Source: Microbacterium schleiferi
GTDB taxonomy: Bacteria; Actinomycetota; Actinomycetes; Actinomycetales; Microbacteriaceae
Direction: 5' to 3'
Assembly: GCF_020781975.1 (NCBI RefSeq)
Contig: NZ_JAJGNI010000001.1
Coordinates: 124,001 to 188,000 of the forward strand
Length of the DNA stretch: 64,000 bases
Shown: positions 17,726-25,801 of the stretch, one piece after another
Layout of the letters: each line of letters starts with the position of its first letter
Numbering within the stretch: position 1 is the first letter of the stretch
Position numbers and translations under genes: made by a program
The notes under the pieces: model-generated
Seen by the model: the letters and a program-made list of their open reading frames with translations, nothing else
What the model was told of the DNA's origin: nothing
The model's database searches: none

Positions 17726-19029
17726 CGCGCCGCAAGACGGGGCTGGCCCGTCGCAATCCGAACGACTTCGGCTCCGTCGAAAAGCGCGGCGAGCGCTACC
17801 GTGCACTGTTTCGTAGGGACGGCCGCACGATTCGGGCTCCACGCACTTTCACGACGCGCGATGACGCCCGCCACTGGTTGAGTGAGCAGGAACGCGCGTT
17901 GCGCGGAGGCACATGGATTGACCCGCGTCTGAGCGAGGACTCGCTCGCGGCCTACGTTGCGGCCTGGCTCTCGGACCACAGCGCCGACCTCTCGCCGCGC
18001 ACAGTTGAGAACTACAGCAGGCACCTCACCAAGTGGGTGCTCCCAAGGCTCGGGAAGGAGAGACTGGGCGAGATCACGCCCGCGAAGGTGCGTTCGTGGC
18101 GGGCTGGCTGTCTGAAGGACGCCGCCGCAGCAGCCGGGGCCGGACAGGAGCAGCCCTCGGCGGTCAGCATTCGCGCCTGGGCTGTGGCGACTGGGCTGGA
18201 TGTGGCACCTACTGGACGCTTGCCCCAGCACATCGTGCTCGCGTGGAATGCCGCTGGCTGTCCCACCCTTACTAAGCGAACGCGGCGCGGTACGGGCGCT
18301 GCCGCCGTCGCTGCGGCGTACGCGGTGCTGCGGACGGTTCTCGCGACGGCGGAGCGGGAGGAGTTGATTCCTCGCAATCCGTGTCGGATTCGTGGGGCTG
18401 CCACAGTGAAGTCCGCGGAGCGCAAACCCGCGACCCCTGAGCAGGTGCGTAGTCTCGCGGATGCGATGCCGGAACGCTACGCCGCAGCGGTGATCGTTGC
18501 CGCCTGGTCTGGCTTGCGTTCGGGTGAGCTCAGGGCGCTGGCTCGTCGCCATGTAGACCTGGACGCGGGCACGATCCGAGTGGAGCGAGCCATCCTGGAG
18601 CTGTCGGGGCAGAAGCCCACTTTCGGGCGGACCAAGACGGAGGGATCACGACGTGTGGTCGCGCTGCCCGAGTTCGTCATGGAGCAGTTGAGACGTCACA
18701 TGGAGGCGTACGTCGGGTCATCCGAGGGCTCGCTGTTGTTCTGCACGGAAGACGGCGGCATCCTTACGCGCACGTGGCTGGGCCAGATGTTCCGGCGAGC
18801 GCAGAAGCGGGCAGGACTCGAGTCGCTCGGGCTGGCATGGCACGACTTGCGGCACACAGGGGCGTCCCTCGCGTACGCGGTGGGGTCGTCGGTGGTTGAT
18901 GTTCAGCGGCGACTGGGGCATACGACAATGACCGCCGCGAACCGATACGCGCACGCTTACGCATCGTCGGACGCTGCGGTCGCGGCCCGCCTGCACGCCG
19001 CTTTCGGCCGCCAGGAGGAGGCGGCCTGA
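17722..19029 (+). CDS. Tyrosine-type site-specific integrase with embedded Lsr2-like segment
   Basis: 435 residues. The N-terminal arm-binding region (about 14-60) is followed by a SAM-like core-binding domain (about 70-130) and the catalytic domain (about 235-425). Catalytic residues are Arg266 (GLRSGEL), His374/Arg377 (HDLRHT), His400 (RRLGH) and the nucleophile Tyr409 (NRYAHA); all are present. Between the core-binding and catalytic parts lies a segment (147-179) that reads SIRAWAVATGLDV, then GRLPQHIVLAWNAAG. It aligns with the DNA-binding domain of the Lsr2 protein at 6914-7258 (AVRAWAKENGYSV, GRVPASVLEAYNAA). It lies 390 bp from the tRNA-Ala it presumably targets. Confidence 0.94.
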   Translation: MTRRKTGLARRNPNDFGSVEKRGERYRALFRRDGRTIRAPRTFTTRDDARHWLSEQERALRGGTWIDPRLSEDSLAAYVAAWLSDHSADLSPRTVENYSRHLTKWVLPRLGKERLGEITPAKVRSWRAGCLKDAAAAAGAGQEQPSAVSIRAWAVATGLDVAPTGRLPQHIVLAWNAAGCPTLTKRTRRGTGAAAVAAAYAVLRTVLATAEREELIPRNPCRIRGAATVKSAERKPATPEQVRSLADAMPERYAAAVIVAAWSGLRSGELRALARRHVDLDAGTIRVERAILELSGQKPTFGRTKTEGSRRVVALPEFVMEQLRRHMEAYVGSSEGSLLFCTEDGGILTRTWLGQMFRRAQKRAGLESLGLAWHDLRHTGASLAYAVGSSVVDVQRRLGHTTMTAANRYAHAYASSDAAVAARLHAAFGRQEEAA

Positions 19030-19130
19030 TCGTCGCCCTATCGCGACCTCTGAAGATGTGTCGCCAACCTCCGTGATATGCCGTCGCGTGCCCCTAGACT
19101 CCGCGGCACATTAGTACGAAGGAGGGCAAG

Positions 19131-19436
19131 ATGCCCCAGAATTCCGCGCGTGAAGACATCGGCCGGTCTCGACCGGCCGATGTCTTCACGCTCCCGCCCC
19201 TCACGCTGGTAGGTCTGACGATCACGGATGTCGAGGACCTCGACTGGGCCTCGTGTCAGAGTGTCGGCAAGGCCGCATGGTTCCTCGGGCAGGCCAACAC
19301 TGTGCCCTGTCTGCGACACCGTGCGATCACAGAACGCCGCCACAAAGCGTCAAACTCCACACGCATGGGAACGATGCATCTGGCGGCGGAGAAAGCGGGT
19401 GCCCAGAAGCCGCTGGCAAAAATTTCACCGAGCTAA
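19131..19436 (+). CDS. Doubtful small ORF containing a long palindrome
   Basis: 101 codons with a strong ribosome binding site (GGAGGG, 4 nt before the ATG) and a -10-like TAGACT about 30 bp upstream. The protein is unlike any family I know, has no clear domain, and its first 20 codons contain a near-perfect hairpin, so the RNA rather than the peptide may matter. The last third is basic and low in conserved character. Apart from this ORF, the 19030-19614 stretch shows only the palindrome and the repeats upstream of vbhA. Confidence 0.28.
   Translation: MPQNSAREDIGRSRPADVFTLPPLTLVGLTITDVEDLDWASCQSVGKAAWFLGQANTVPCLRHRAITERRHKASNSTRMGTMHLAAEKAGAQKPLAKISPS
19148..19191. repeat. Perfect 21-bp inverted repeat with 2-nt spacer
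   Basis: Arms 19148-19168 and 19171-19191 (GCGTGAAGACATCGGCCGGT plus one base) are exact reverse complements around a TC spacer. No T-run follows. As RNA this is a very stable hairpin 17 nt after a start codon; as DNA it could be a recombinase, excisionase or regulator binding site. It lies 119 bp after the integrase gene. Confidence 0.9.
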
Positions 19437-19552
19437 GAGGACGCCCGCCGAAAACGATCGATTCTGAGCAGTCCGAGCGACGCACGGTGCACGCCGCGAA
19501 ATGTCGGGGAAGCTTCGATGCTCAAAACTCTTGTCAAAACCCCATTCTGTGC

Positions 19553-19573
19553 AAAACCTTCCCTATAGGTTTT
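19553..19573. promoter_or_regulatory. Candidate operator upstream of the VbhA-Fic operon
   Basis: Inverted repeat AAAACCT (19553-19559) with AGGTTTT (19567-19573), 41 bp upstream of the antitoxin start. A related CTCAAAAC copy lies at 19521-19528. A TAGACT -10-like hexamer follows at about 19588. Toxin-antitoxin operons are often autoregulated through such sites; this is inferred from position only. Confidence 0.4.
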
Positions 19574-19614
19574 TGAGCAAGTCGGGTAGACTAGAAGCAA
19601 CGAGGGAGGCCACC

Positions 19615-19818
19615 ATGAGCGTCAAGATCGCCAGCACCATTTCCGCACCCGAGCGTGAGCTGCGCGAGCGCGTCGTGGCCGACGCCGCCCACAGCTCAGC
19701 GATGGAAGGCCTCACCGCCGGCGCCGAGTACCGCGCCGACGCGGCCGCCTACGCAGCGGGGGAGTTCGACGTCGACGAGTTGGGACGCCGCACACGGGCC
19801 CGCTGGGGCCTTGCCTGA
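19615..19818 (+). CDS. VbhA-like antitoxin
   Basis: 67 residues, all helical by appearance. The inhibitory helix carries the S/T-x-x-x-E-G/N motif as SSAMEGL (Ser27, Glu31, Gly32); in class I Fic systems this glutamate blocks the gamma-phosphate site of the toxin. The C-terminus (GEFDVDELGRRTRARWGL) matches the usual VbhA tail. The ATG at 19615 has GGGAGG 6-7 nt upstream. The stop overlaps the TTG start of the Fic gene by 8 bp, as expected for a toxin-antitoxin pair. Confidence 0.88.
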   Translation: MSVKIASTISAPERELRERVVADAAHSSAMEGLTAGAEYRADAAAYAAGEFDVDELGRRTRARWGLA

Positions 19819-20566
19819 TTTCGTCGACCCGTACCTCGAGCCCGCATCGGGCATCCTCCGCAACCGGCTCGGCCTGACCGACCGCGCCACGCTGGATCGT
19901 GCCGAAGCGGAACTGACCGAGTGGCGACGGGCCGAGATGATTACCCGCCCGGTGCAAGTCACCGGAGATCTCCGCCAGCTCCAGGCAATCCATCGGCAGC
20001 TCTTTCAGGACGTCTACGACTGGGCCGGCCAGTTGCGCACCGTCGACATACGCAAGGGCACCGACCCGGGCGCGGAGTTCTTCATGCCGGTGTCCCGGCT
20101 GGAGTCCGGCGCCGGGTTCGCGTTCGCGGAACTCGCGGACGAGCACCAGCTGCACGGCCTGGACCGTGACCGATTCGTGGATCGTCTGGCGCACCACTAC
20201 GACCAGGTGAACTACCTGCACCCGTTCCGCGAGGGCAACGGGCGCACACAACGGATCTTCTGGACGCAGATCGCCGCCGGCGCCGGATTCGACCTCGACT
20301 GGAGCCGTGTCACCGGGGCCGAAAACGACCAGGCGTCACGTGCCGCGATGGAACGACAGGACTTCACCGAACTGCGCGGAATCTTCGACCGCATCGTGCA
20401 ACCAGCCGCGGGTGGCCGGCTCACCCCGGAACGGATGGAGCAGCTGCGCGCGTTCGCCAACCTGAACAGCGTCGCGCCGGGACGCTCGGCACGGTCGACG
20501 TCGACAGGCCGCTCGCGTCGGCCGACGATGCTTGGCCGTGAAGCGGAGCAGGGGAGGGCCTTATGA
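19811..20566 (+). CDS. Fic/DOC family AMP-transferase toxin
   Basis: 251 residues. The Fic core contains the active-site loop HPFREGNGRTQR (His137), matching HPFx(D/E)GNGRxxR exactly, and the flap region with KGTDPGAEFFMP. The enzyme would transfer AMP to a target protein; VbhT-type relatives AMPylate DNA gyrase and topoisomerase IV. The family resemblance (LGLTDRATLDRAEAELTEWR at the start) is to VbhT/FicT, but there is no C-terminal BID domain. I chose the TTG at 19811 because it overlaps the antitoxin stop; the frame opens earlier but that part is a shadow of vbhA. Confidence 0.9.
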   Translation: MPDFVDPYLEPASGILRNRLGLTDRATLDRAEAELTEWRRAEMITRPVQVTGDLRQLQAIHRQLFQDVYDWAGQLRTVDIRKGTDPGAEFFMPVSRLESGAGFAFAELADEHQLHGLDRDRFVDRLAHHYDQVNYLHPFREGNGRTQRIFWTQIAAGAGFDLDWSRVTGAENDQASRAAMERQDFTELRGIFDRIVQPAAGGRLTPERMEQLRAFANLNSVAPGRSARSTSTGRSRRPTMLGREAEQGRAL

Positions 20567-21195
20567 CCGTCGTCGGATACGCCCGAGTGTCCAAGCGTGA
20601 GCAGAACCCGAACGCCCAGAAGGCCGAGCTGCACGCGGCAGGAGCGGAGCGTGTGTTCGTCGACCACGGCGACTCCAGCCGGGTCAAGGACCGGCCGCAA
20701 TGGCTCGCGTGCATGGACTACCTCCGCGCCGGCGACGTGCTGTTGGTGCGTCGCCTCGATCGGCTTGGCGGGACCGAGCGCATCCTGATCGAGACGTTGC
20801 ACGAGCTGGAGGACAAGGACGTCGATATCAAGAGCCTCACTGAACCGGTGATCGACACCACGACCCCGATGGGCCGAGCCCTGTTCGGCATCGTCGCAGT
20901 ATTCGCACAGCTGCGCGTGGACACGATTCGGGAGAACACTCGGCTGGGTTTGGAGTACGCACGCGCCCAGGGTCGCGTCGGTGGGAGGCCAACGGTGATG
21001 AGCGCTGAGCGGGTCGAGGTCGCTCGGCAGATGCGCGCTCAGAACCCCCCGGCGACGTGGGAAACGATCGCTAAGACCCTCCACGTCAGCTCCGCGTCCG
21101 TGCGCCGCGCTATGGCTCAGCCAGAAATGACAGCTGGTGAGCGCCAGCATGGCGCGGCTACGCTCCAGGCATCTGCTCCCTACGACCAGCAATAG
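20563..21195 (+). CDS. Serine recombinase (resolvase/invertase, Pin-like)
   Basis: 210 residues. The N-terminal catalytic domain has the nucleophile in GYARVSKREQ (Ser10), then LLVRRLDRLGGTERIL and MGRALFGIVAVFAQL, diagnostic for small serine recombinases. The C-terminal helix-turn-helix includes TWETIAKTLHVSSASVRRAM. The ATG overlaps the Fic stop by 4 bp, so antitoxin, toxin and resolvase form one operon. This class often resolves cointegrates or dimers of transposons and plasmids, so the three may be a stability module. Confidence 0.93.
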   Translation: MTVVGYARVSKREQNPNAQKAELHAAGAERVFVDHGDSSRVKDRPQWLACMDYLRAGDVLLVRRLDRLGGTERILIETLHELEDKDVDIKSLTEPVIDTTTPMGRALFGIVAVFAQLRVDTIRENTRLGLEYARAQGRVGGRPTVMSAERVEVARQMRAQNPPATWETIAKTLHVSSASVRRAMAQPEMTAGERQHGAATLQASAPYDQQ

Positions 21196-21226
21196 ACTTA
21201 CTCGCGTCCAGCCGTGCCAGGGCGCG

Positions 21227-21376
21227 TTAGCGAACGCTGTCGTTGCGCAGCCGCACGGCGATCCACAGGCCACATCGGCGACACAGGTAGGCCGCTCCGT
21301 CGCGCAACTCATGCAGTTTGAACCGCGGCATCGTTCTGCCACAGCATGAGCACTGGGTGGCCGCGTCAACGTTCAT
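21227..21376 (-). CDS. Small zinc-ribbon protein
   Basis: 49 residues. Two knuckles, CSCCGRTMP and LCRRCGLW, are spaced like a treble-clef or zinc-ribbon fold, and the tail is basic. Convergent with the resolvase, 31 bp from its stop. No strong ribosome binding site is visible and the ORF is short, but the paired CxxC motifs are unlikely by chance. Function unknown; similar one-domain zinc ribbons occur on mobile elements. Confidence 0.5.
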   Translation of the reverse strand: MNVDAATQCSCCGRTMPRFKLHELRDGAAYLCRRCGLWIAVRLRNDSVR

Positions 21377-21609
21377 TCGAGCTCATCGCGTCAATATCTC
21401 CTCGGTAATCGGTAGCCGGCAGTCCAAGCCCAGCCAGCCGATGCCGCGTATACGCCAGGCCGATTCAACCTCGGTTCCCTGTGGCGAACGTAATCCTGGC
21501 CAGTCAGAAGGACCGGGCGAGCCTCGAAACGGACCTGAATTGCGTCCTCAGCAGAGACCAACCATGGAAGGCTATCTCGCCCAGTCACAGCGAGCGATTT
21601 CGCGGTCTA

Positions 21610-21840
21610 TTACAGCAGGGATCCGAGGTCCGAGCCAAGGGAGGGATAAGTGGCAGTAACGGATTTGAGTTGGCGGGTGGTGAGGCCGAGTTTGATGGCG
21701 AGGCCGAAGGTATTGATGAGTTCGGAGTAGCCGGGGCCTAGGAGGTGTGCGCCGAGGATCTGGTCCGATGCGGTGTCAATGATGATCTTCGCTGCGGCGG
21801 TGGTTTCGGCTACCCGGTAGGTGGAGTACCAGTCGCTGAA
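21610..21840 (-). pseudogene. C-terminal fragment of a pyridine nucleotide-disulfide oxidoreductase (mercuric-reductase-like)
   Basis: About 76 residues match the dimerisation domain of the glutathione/mercuric reductase superfamily: FSDWYSTYRVAETTAAAKII, then GAHLLGPGYSELINTF and TYPSLGSDLGSLL. The N-terminal FAD and NAD(P)H domains are absent; upstream sequence is unrelated. It is a truncated relic, probably left by an insertion or deletion when the redox cluster was assembled. Confidence 0.78.
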
Positions 21841-21909
21841 GCCGCATGCGCTACAGCCCCGGCCGGGGGCGTGCGCGCGCAACAATAGAGCCACCGACAG
21901 GAGAGAGTC

Positions 21910-22176
21910 GTGAAGATCCCCGAGCCCTTACGGCTGTGGTGGCACGATGGCGCCGGCGTGCGCGTGCTCCGCTACAGCAGCCGCCAATGGGCCGTCCTGG
22001 CGCTTGTGAGCCTCATCTGCACCCTCGCCAGCCTCATCCCCGTTGACAGCCCCTTGAGTCGTTCCATGCTCGCGGTCGTGCCCTATCTGCTCGTGCCCGC
22101 CGGCCTAGCCGCCACGACTTTCGCGATCGTCGCCGCGGTGCTCACGCACCGGTTCCGGCGGGCTAGCCGAAGGTGA
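21910..22176 (+). CDS. Small two-helix membrane protein
   Basis: 88 residues with two hydrophobic segments (about 27-43 and 54-78) and basic ends. The GTG start is preceded by AGGAG at a suitable distance. No family recognised. It lies on the plus strand before the redox/cytochrome operon and could be part of that island module. Confidence 0.6.
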   Translation: MKIPEPLRLWWHDGAGVRVLRYSSRQWAVLALVSLICTLASLIPVDSPLSRSMLAVVPYLLVPAGLAATTFAIVAAVLTHRFRRASRR

Positions 22177-22309
22177 CCCTTACAGCTGTAGACCGGGGCC
22201 CGCAGTAGCTCGGGCCGAAGAGGACCGGGAAGGGACTCGGACGCCCGCTCGCCAGCAGAGATGTGGCGGCATTTGAGTGCTCTTTGGTGTGCGCTGTAGG
22301 CTGTGGGGG

Positions 22310-22762
22310 ATGGTCTCTTCGGCCCGGATTCCGCGCTCCGCGACGCTGAACGAGCAGTGGTTGATAATGAGACTCATTACCAGCGTCGGTCTGACGTTGC
22401 TACTGATGCTCGGTCTGGCAGCAACGGCGCATTCGGAATCGAGCGAGGCGGCGTCTATTCCGCTCATGGTATCCGGGCTGATGGACCCGCACGTGGCACC
22501 GGTGGCCGACGCCCCCGCAGAGCACGAGGAAGCCGCCAGCGGCGCATGGTCCGAATCGAACGCGCTGGCCGGTGCGGCGTTGTGTGTGTTCGGTGTTCTG
22601 TGTGGCCTGACGTTCATGGTGGCCTTGCGAACGCTGTGGCGTCGACGGATATCGCCCGTTCTCAGTGAGGTGTCGCGGGTGCCTTCGCTGCTTGCTGTGC
22701 CGGCCCTGCGCGCGCATCCGGTGGTGTTGTCGTTGACGCAGTTGGGTCTTTCTCGAACCTGA
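22310..22762 (+). CDS. Hypothetical exported/membrane protein at the head of the redox cluster
   Basis: About 150 residues. A hydrophobic signal-like segment (RLITSVGLTLLLMLGLA) is followed by an acidic extracytoplasmic stretch with a few His residues (MDPHVAP, AEHEEAAS), then a second membrane helix (AGAALCVFGVLCGLTFMVAL) and a basic tail. The start is uncertain: ATG 22310 and ATG 22367 are both in frame, and the open frame begins at 22277. Layout resembles small proteins found beside copper and disulfide genes in actinobacteria; I cannot assign a family with confidence. Confidence 0.6.
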   Translation: MVSSARIPRSATLNEQWLIMRLITSVGLTLLLMLGLAATAHSESSEAASIPLMVSGLMDPHVAPVADAPAEHEEAASGAWSESNALAGAALCVFGVLCGLTFMVALRTLWRRRISPVLSEVSRVPSLLAVPALRAHPVVLSLTQLGLSRT

Positions 22763-22773
22763 ACTCTGGCACG

Positions 22774-22813
22774 CCGCCCCGCGGGGTGGTGCTTCCCGGG
22801 CTGCGTGCCCGGG
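22774..22813 (+). repeat. Two consecutive GC hairpins before the DsbA-like gene
   Basis: CCGCCCC (22774-22780) can pair with GGGGTGG (22783-22789), and CCCGGG (22795-22800) with CCCGGG (22808-22813) over a 7-nt loop. They fill most of the 86-bp gap between the small membrane protein and the DsbA-like gene and could attenuate or punctuate transcription. No T-run is present. Confidence 0.5.
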
Positions 22814-22848
22814 ATCTTCCCTGTGCCGTGTCTTGGTTTGGAGTACCC

Positions 22849-23511
22849 GTGAAAACCCCTCTAAAGGTGACCCTCGTCACCGCTGCCGTCGTAGCCGTGC
22901 TGGTTGTGGCCGCGCTGATCTACGTCCTTATCGACCGCAGTCAAACCCCTGCCTCTGGGGAAGGATCCTCGCCGCCGCAGGTGTTGCGAGAAAGTTCGCA
23001 TGTTCTCGATGACGGAGGCGAGGGTGCCGTCACCGTGGTGGAGTTCTTGGACTTCGAGTGTGAGGCGTGTGGCGCCTTCTACCCCATCGTGGAGGATCTG
23101 CGGCAGCAGTTCGCGGGGGAGATCACCTACGTCGTCCGGTACTTCCCGCTCCCAGGTCACTTCAACTCGAAGAACGCGGCCCTGGCCGCCGAGGCAGCGG
23201 CGCAGCAGGACCGGTTCGAGGACATGTACCACCGGTTGTTCGAGACCCAGGCGGAGTGGGGCGAGGCGCAGGAGTCGCGCGCTGACCTGTTCCGCGGCTT
23301 CGCGGAAGAGCTCGGGCTGGACATGGCCGCCTACGATGCCGCTGTGGCTGACCCGTCGACGGCAGAGCGGGTGGAGTCGGACTTCCAGGAGGGGCGTGCT
23401 CTCGGGGTGAGCAGCACTCCGACGTTCTTTGTGGACGGTGAGATCGCCGAGCTGCAGGAATGGGATGACCTCGAGAACGCCATTCAGGCCGCGGTGAACG
23501 GTGGCCGGTGA
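22849..23511 (+). CDS. DsbA-like thioredoxin-fold protein (Thioredoxin_4), membrane-anchored
   Basis: 220 residues. An N-terminal membrane anchor (about 9-29) is followed by an extracytoplasmic DsbA-type domain. The active site is CEAC in EFLDFECEACGAFYP; the cis-proline loop is GVSSTPTFFVDGE near the C-terminus. It should form or isomerise disulfides outside the membrane. GTG start with GGAG 7 nt upstream; an earlier in-frame start would add residues that overlap the hairpins. First gene of a long chain of overlapping genes that runs to the Lnt gene. Confidence 0.9.
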   Translation: MKTPLKVTLVTAAVVAVLVVAALIYVLIDRSQTPASGEGSSPPQVLRESSHVLDDGGEGAVTVVEFLDFECEACGAFYPIVEDLRQQFAGEITYVVRYFPLPGHFNSKNAALAAEAAAQQDRFEDMYHRLFETQAEWGEAQESRADLFRGFAEELGLDMAAYDAAVADPSTAERVESDFQEGRALGVSSTPTFFVDGEIAELQEWDDLENAIQAAVNGGR

Positions 23512-24530
23512 TGCGGGCGCGATTGTCGCATCGACGGGTGATCATCGTCGGAGCCGGGCAGGCCGGACTCGCAGTCGCCGCCGCGTTGATCTCGGAGGGT
23601 CTGCGACCACAGCACGAGTTCGTGGTGATGGACGCGGCCGCGGCGGGGCAGCGCTCCTGGACGTCGCGGTGGCATTCGATGGAGCTGCTCAGCGACGCCC
23701 GGCACAGCGCACTGCCTCCACGCCAACTGCTGGGTGATCAACGCCGGCAGCCTCGAGCGGACGAGATGGCCGACTACCTCACCTTCGTGGAAGCCGGCCT
23801 GGGTGTGGAGACCGTTTGGAATGTCCGGGCTACCGGGGTGGAGCATCGGGGCAACGGCTCGACGCTGTTGCTGTCGACGACAGTGGGGGAGGTGCAAACC
23901 CGCAACGTGGTCTGCGCGACAGGTGCGCACACTCACCCGCGGGTCCCGGACTGGGCGGACGGGCTGATGGCGCCGGGGGTAGTGATCCATAGCAGCGAGT
24001 ACTTGTATCCGAAGCAGATTCCCACCGGCGACGTGCTGATCGTCGTCGGCGGGAACAGCGGCGTGCAGCTGGCCCGCGAACTGTCTGCCTCGCACACCGT
24101 CACTCTGTCCACCCGCACTCCGCGCCAGCCTCGGCCCGCGATGAGCTACCCCGCCATGGCAGGCGAAAGCGTGCCGCTGTTCTCACGGACGCGGCGACCC
24201 GAGCCCATCTTCGGCGACAGCTACGAGCATCTGCGCCGCCGGGGCGTCACAATCGCCCCCGCAGTCGAGGCCGCGAACGGCGCCGTGGTGACCTTCGCCG
24301 ATGGCACACAGGCGTCTCCCCGATCGGTGATCCTCGCCACAGGTTACGACCCCGGTGACCGTTGGCTGCCGCAACCCAACGGCTCTGCGCGGCCTCGGCG
24401 CACCATGACCGGTCTTCCCGGATTGTTCGTGGCGGGGATGCCGCGCTACGGCGGCCGTGGCTCCGACACCGTCGCCGGCGTATGGAAAGACGCGACGACG
24501 ATCGCCCAGCACATCATCAACCGGCCCTGA
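23511..24530 (+). CDS. FAD/NAD(P)-dependent oxidoreductase, flavin monooxygenase-like
   Basis: 339 residues. Two dinucleotide-binding folds are visible: VIIVGAGQAGLAVAAAL at the N-terminus (FAD) and VLIVVGGNSGVQLARELS in the middle (NADPH), with the ATGYDPGDRWLP motif before the C-terminal FAD contact. The pattern fits the CzcO/flavin-containing monooxygenase group of proteins often annotated as metal-resistance-associated oxidoreductases. Substrate unknown. The ATG overlaps the last base of the DsbA-like stop codon, which suggests functional coupling to thiol chemistry, but the flavoprotein is cytoplasmic (no signal seen). Confidence 0.87.
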   Translation: MRARLSHRRVIIVGAGQAGLAVAAALISEGLRPQHEFVVMDAAAAGQRSWTSRWHSMELLSDARHSALPPRQLLGDQRRQPRADEMADYLTFVEAGLGVETVWNVRATGVEHRGNGSTLLLSTTVGEVQTRNVVCATGAHTHPRVPDWADGLMAPGVVIHSSEYLYPKQIPTGDVLIVVGGNSGVQLARELSASHTVTLSTRTPRQPRPAMSYPAMAGESVPLFSRTRRPEPIFGDSYEHLRRRGVTIAPAVEAANGAVVTFADGTQASPRSVILATGYDPGDRWLPQPNGSARPRRTMTGLPGLFVAGMPRYGGRGSDTVAGVWKDATTIAQHIINRP

Positions 24531-24543
24531 AAGAACCATCCCG

Positions 24544-25263
24544 ATGACCACAGAACCCGCCACCTTTCGTGCATCCTCACGCACGCTGCGCATGTCCGGC
24601 ACTCTTCGGGGGCTCCGGTTGTTCTCCGCTGTAACGGGGGTGCTGATCGCTGTCGGTCTGCTGTTCGCTGCCGCACCGCCCGCGGCGGCGCATGACCAGA
24701 TCGTCTCGTCCTCCCCAGAGGCCGGGGGCACCGTCAGCGAGGTCCCGGAGCAGATCTCATTGACGTTCAGCGGCGAGATCCTCACCGATTTCAGCGCGGT
24801 GATCGTCGAGGTGATCGCCCCGGACGGGCAGAACATCGCCTCCGGGGAACCAATCATCGACGGAACAACCGTCACCCAACCTGTCCAGCCGGGCCAGGCC
24901 GGCCTATTCACAGTGCGATGGCGAGTCGTCTCCAGCGACGGCCACCCCATCAGCAGCGAGCACCAGTACACGGTCGAGACCCTCACGGTTCCCACCAGCG
25001 CCCCCGCCCCCGAAGCTACCGAGGGACAGACACCCGACTCTTCTCCCACGGCCACTCCCGCCGGAGATGTGCATAACGGCCCCTCTGGTGGAGGGGAGGT
25101 CTTCCCCCTGCTCGCCGTTGTGGGCGGCGCGGTCGTGCTCGGGGGTGCCCTGATTGTCGTGCTCATGGTGGCCCGAGAGCGCCGACGCCGCGACCGGGAA
25201 GTCGCCGCCGAGTCCGGCAAGAACACCGCCACAGGGAAGGATGAGCCTGCCGATGAGTCGTGA
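24544..25263 (+). CDS. copC: CopC-domain copper-binding protein, exported and C-terminally anchored
   Basis: 239 residues. A signal peptide ends at AAAHDQIV, so the mature protein would begin with His, the N-terminal copper ligand of CopC. The CopC/YcnJ beta-sandwich (SSSPEAGGTVSEVPEQISLTF to RVVSSDGHPISSEHQYTV) is followed by a Pro/Thr-rich linker and one membrane helix (VFPLLAVVGGAVVLGG) with a basic cytoplasmic tail. It would bind copper on the outer face. No CopD domain is fused. The ATG at 24544 fits the signal peptide. 13 bp after the flavoprotein gene; the stop overlaps the lspA start. Confidence 0.9.
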   Translation: MTTEPATFRASSRTLRMSGTLRGLRLFSAVTGVLIAVGLLFAAAPPAAAHDQIVSSSPEAGGTVSEVPEQISLTFSGEILTDFSAVIVEVIAPDGQNIASGEPIIDGTTVTQPVQPGQAGLFTVRWRVVSSDGHPISSEHQYTVETLTVPTSAPAPEATEGQTPDSSPTATPAGDVHNGPSGGGEVFPLLAVVGGAVVLGGALIVVLMVARERRRRDREVAAESGKNTATGKDEPADES

Positions 25264-25801
25264 GCAGTCCCAACGATTCGCGATCGCCTGTCTGGCCGCT
25301 GGTGTGGTCGTTCTCGTCGACCAGGCAACGAAAGCGGCCGCGCTAGGCGGAATGAGTCAGACCGAGCGCATCCCGCTGCTGGGCGACCTGCTCGGTCTGC
25401 AGCTTGCGTTCAACCCGGGAGCGATCCTCTCGCTCGGCGCTGATTTCACGGGGCTGCTCACCCTTCTCGGGGTCGGCGCGGTGGTGGTGTTGGTCGTCGC
25501 CGCGGCTCGGGCGAGGACGGAAACCTGGGCGGTGGGGATCGGACTGATCCTAGGCGGCGCGATCGGTAACGTTATCGATCGACTGTTCTCTCCGCCAGGG
25601 TTCGGGGTCGGACACGTCACCGACTTCCTCGCCTACGGGAACCTGTTCATCGGCAACCTCGCCGACGTCGCTCTCGGCGCCGGTGCCCTCGTCCTCGGCC
25701 TGAACATGTGGATCCGGCATCGCCGTGCCCGCGCGAAAGCAGCAGAGCAGGTCACCGCTCACTTGGGATCGGCGGCGGGGGCGGCGGTGACTGGACCATG
25801 A
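25253..25801 (+). CDS. lspA: Lipoprotein signal peptidase (accessory copy 1)
   Basis: 182 residues, four membrane segments. Cleaves signal peptides of diacylated prolipoproteins. Conserved regions are present: VLVDQATKAAA, LQLAFNPGAILSL, GNVIDRLF (catalytic Asp) and HVTDFLAYGNLFIGNLAD (second Asp). The usual FN(x)GaaF is FNPGAILSL here, a variant shared with the second island copy at 35498. Overlaps copC by 11 bp and the next gene by 4 bp. The lipoprotein TlpA encoded two genes later is an obvious candidate substrate. Confidence 0.94.
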   Translation: MSREQSQRFAIACLAAGVVVLVDQATKAAALGGMSQTERIPLLGDLLGLQLAFNPGAILSLGADFTGLLTLLGVGAVVVLVVAAARARTETWAVGIGLILGGAIGNVIDRLFSPPGFGVGHVTDFLAYGNLFIGNLADVALGAGALVLGLNMWIRHRRARAKAAEQVTAHLGSAAGAAVTGP

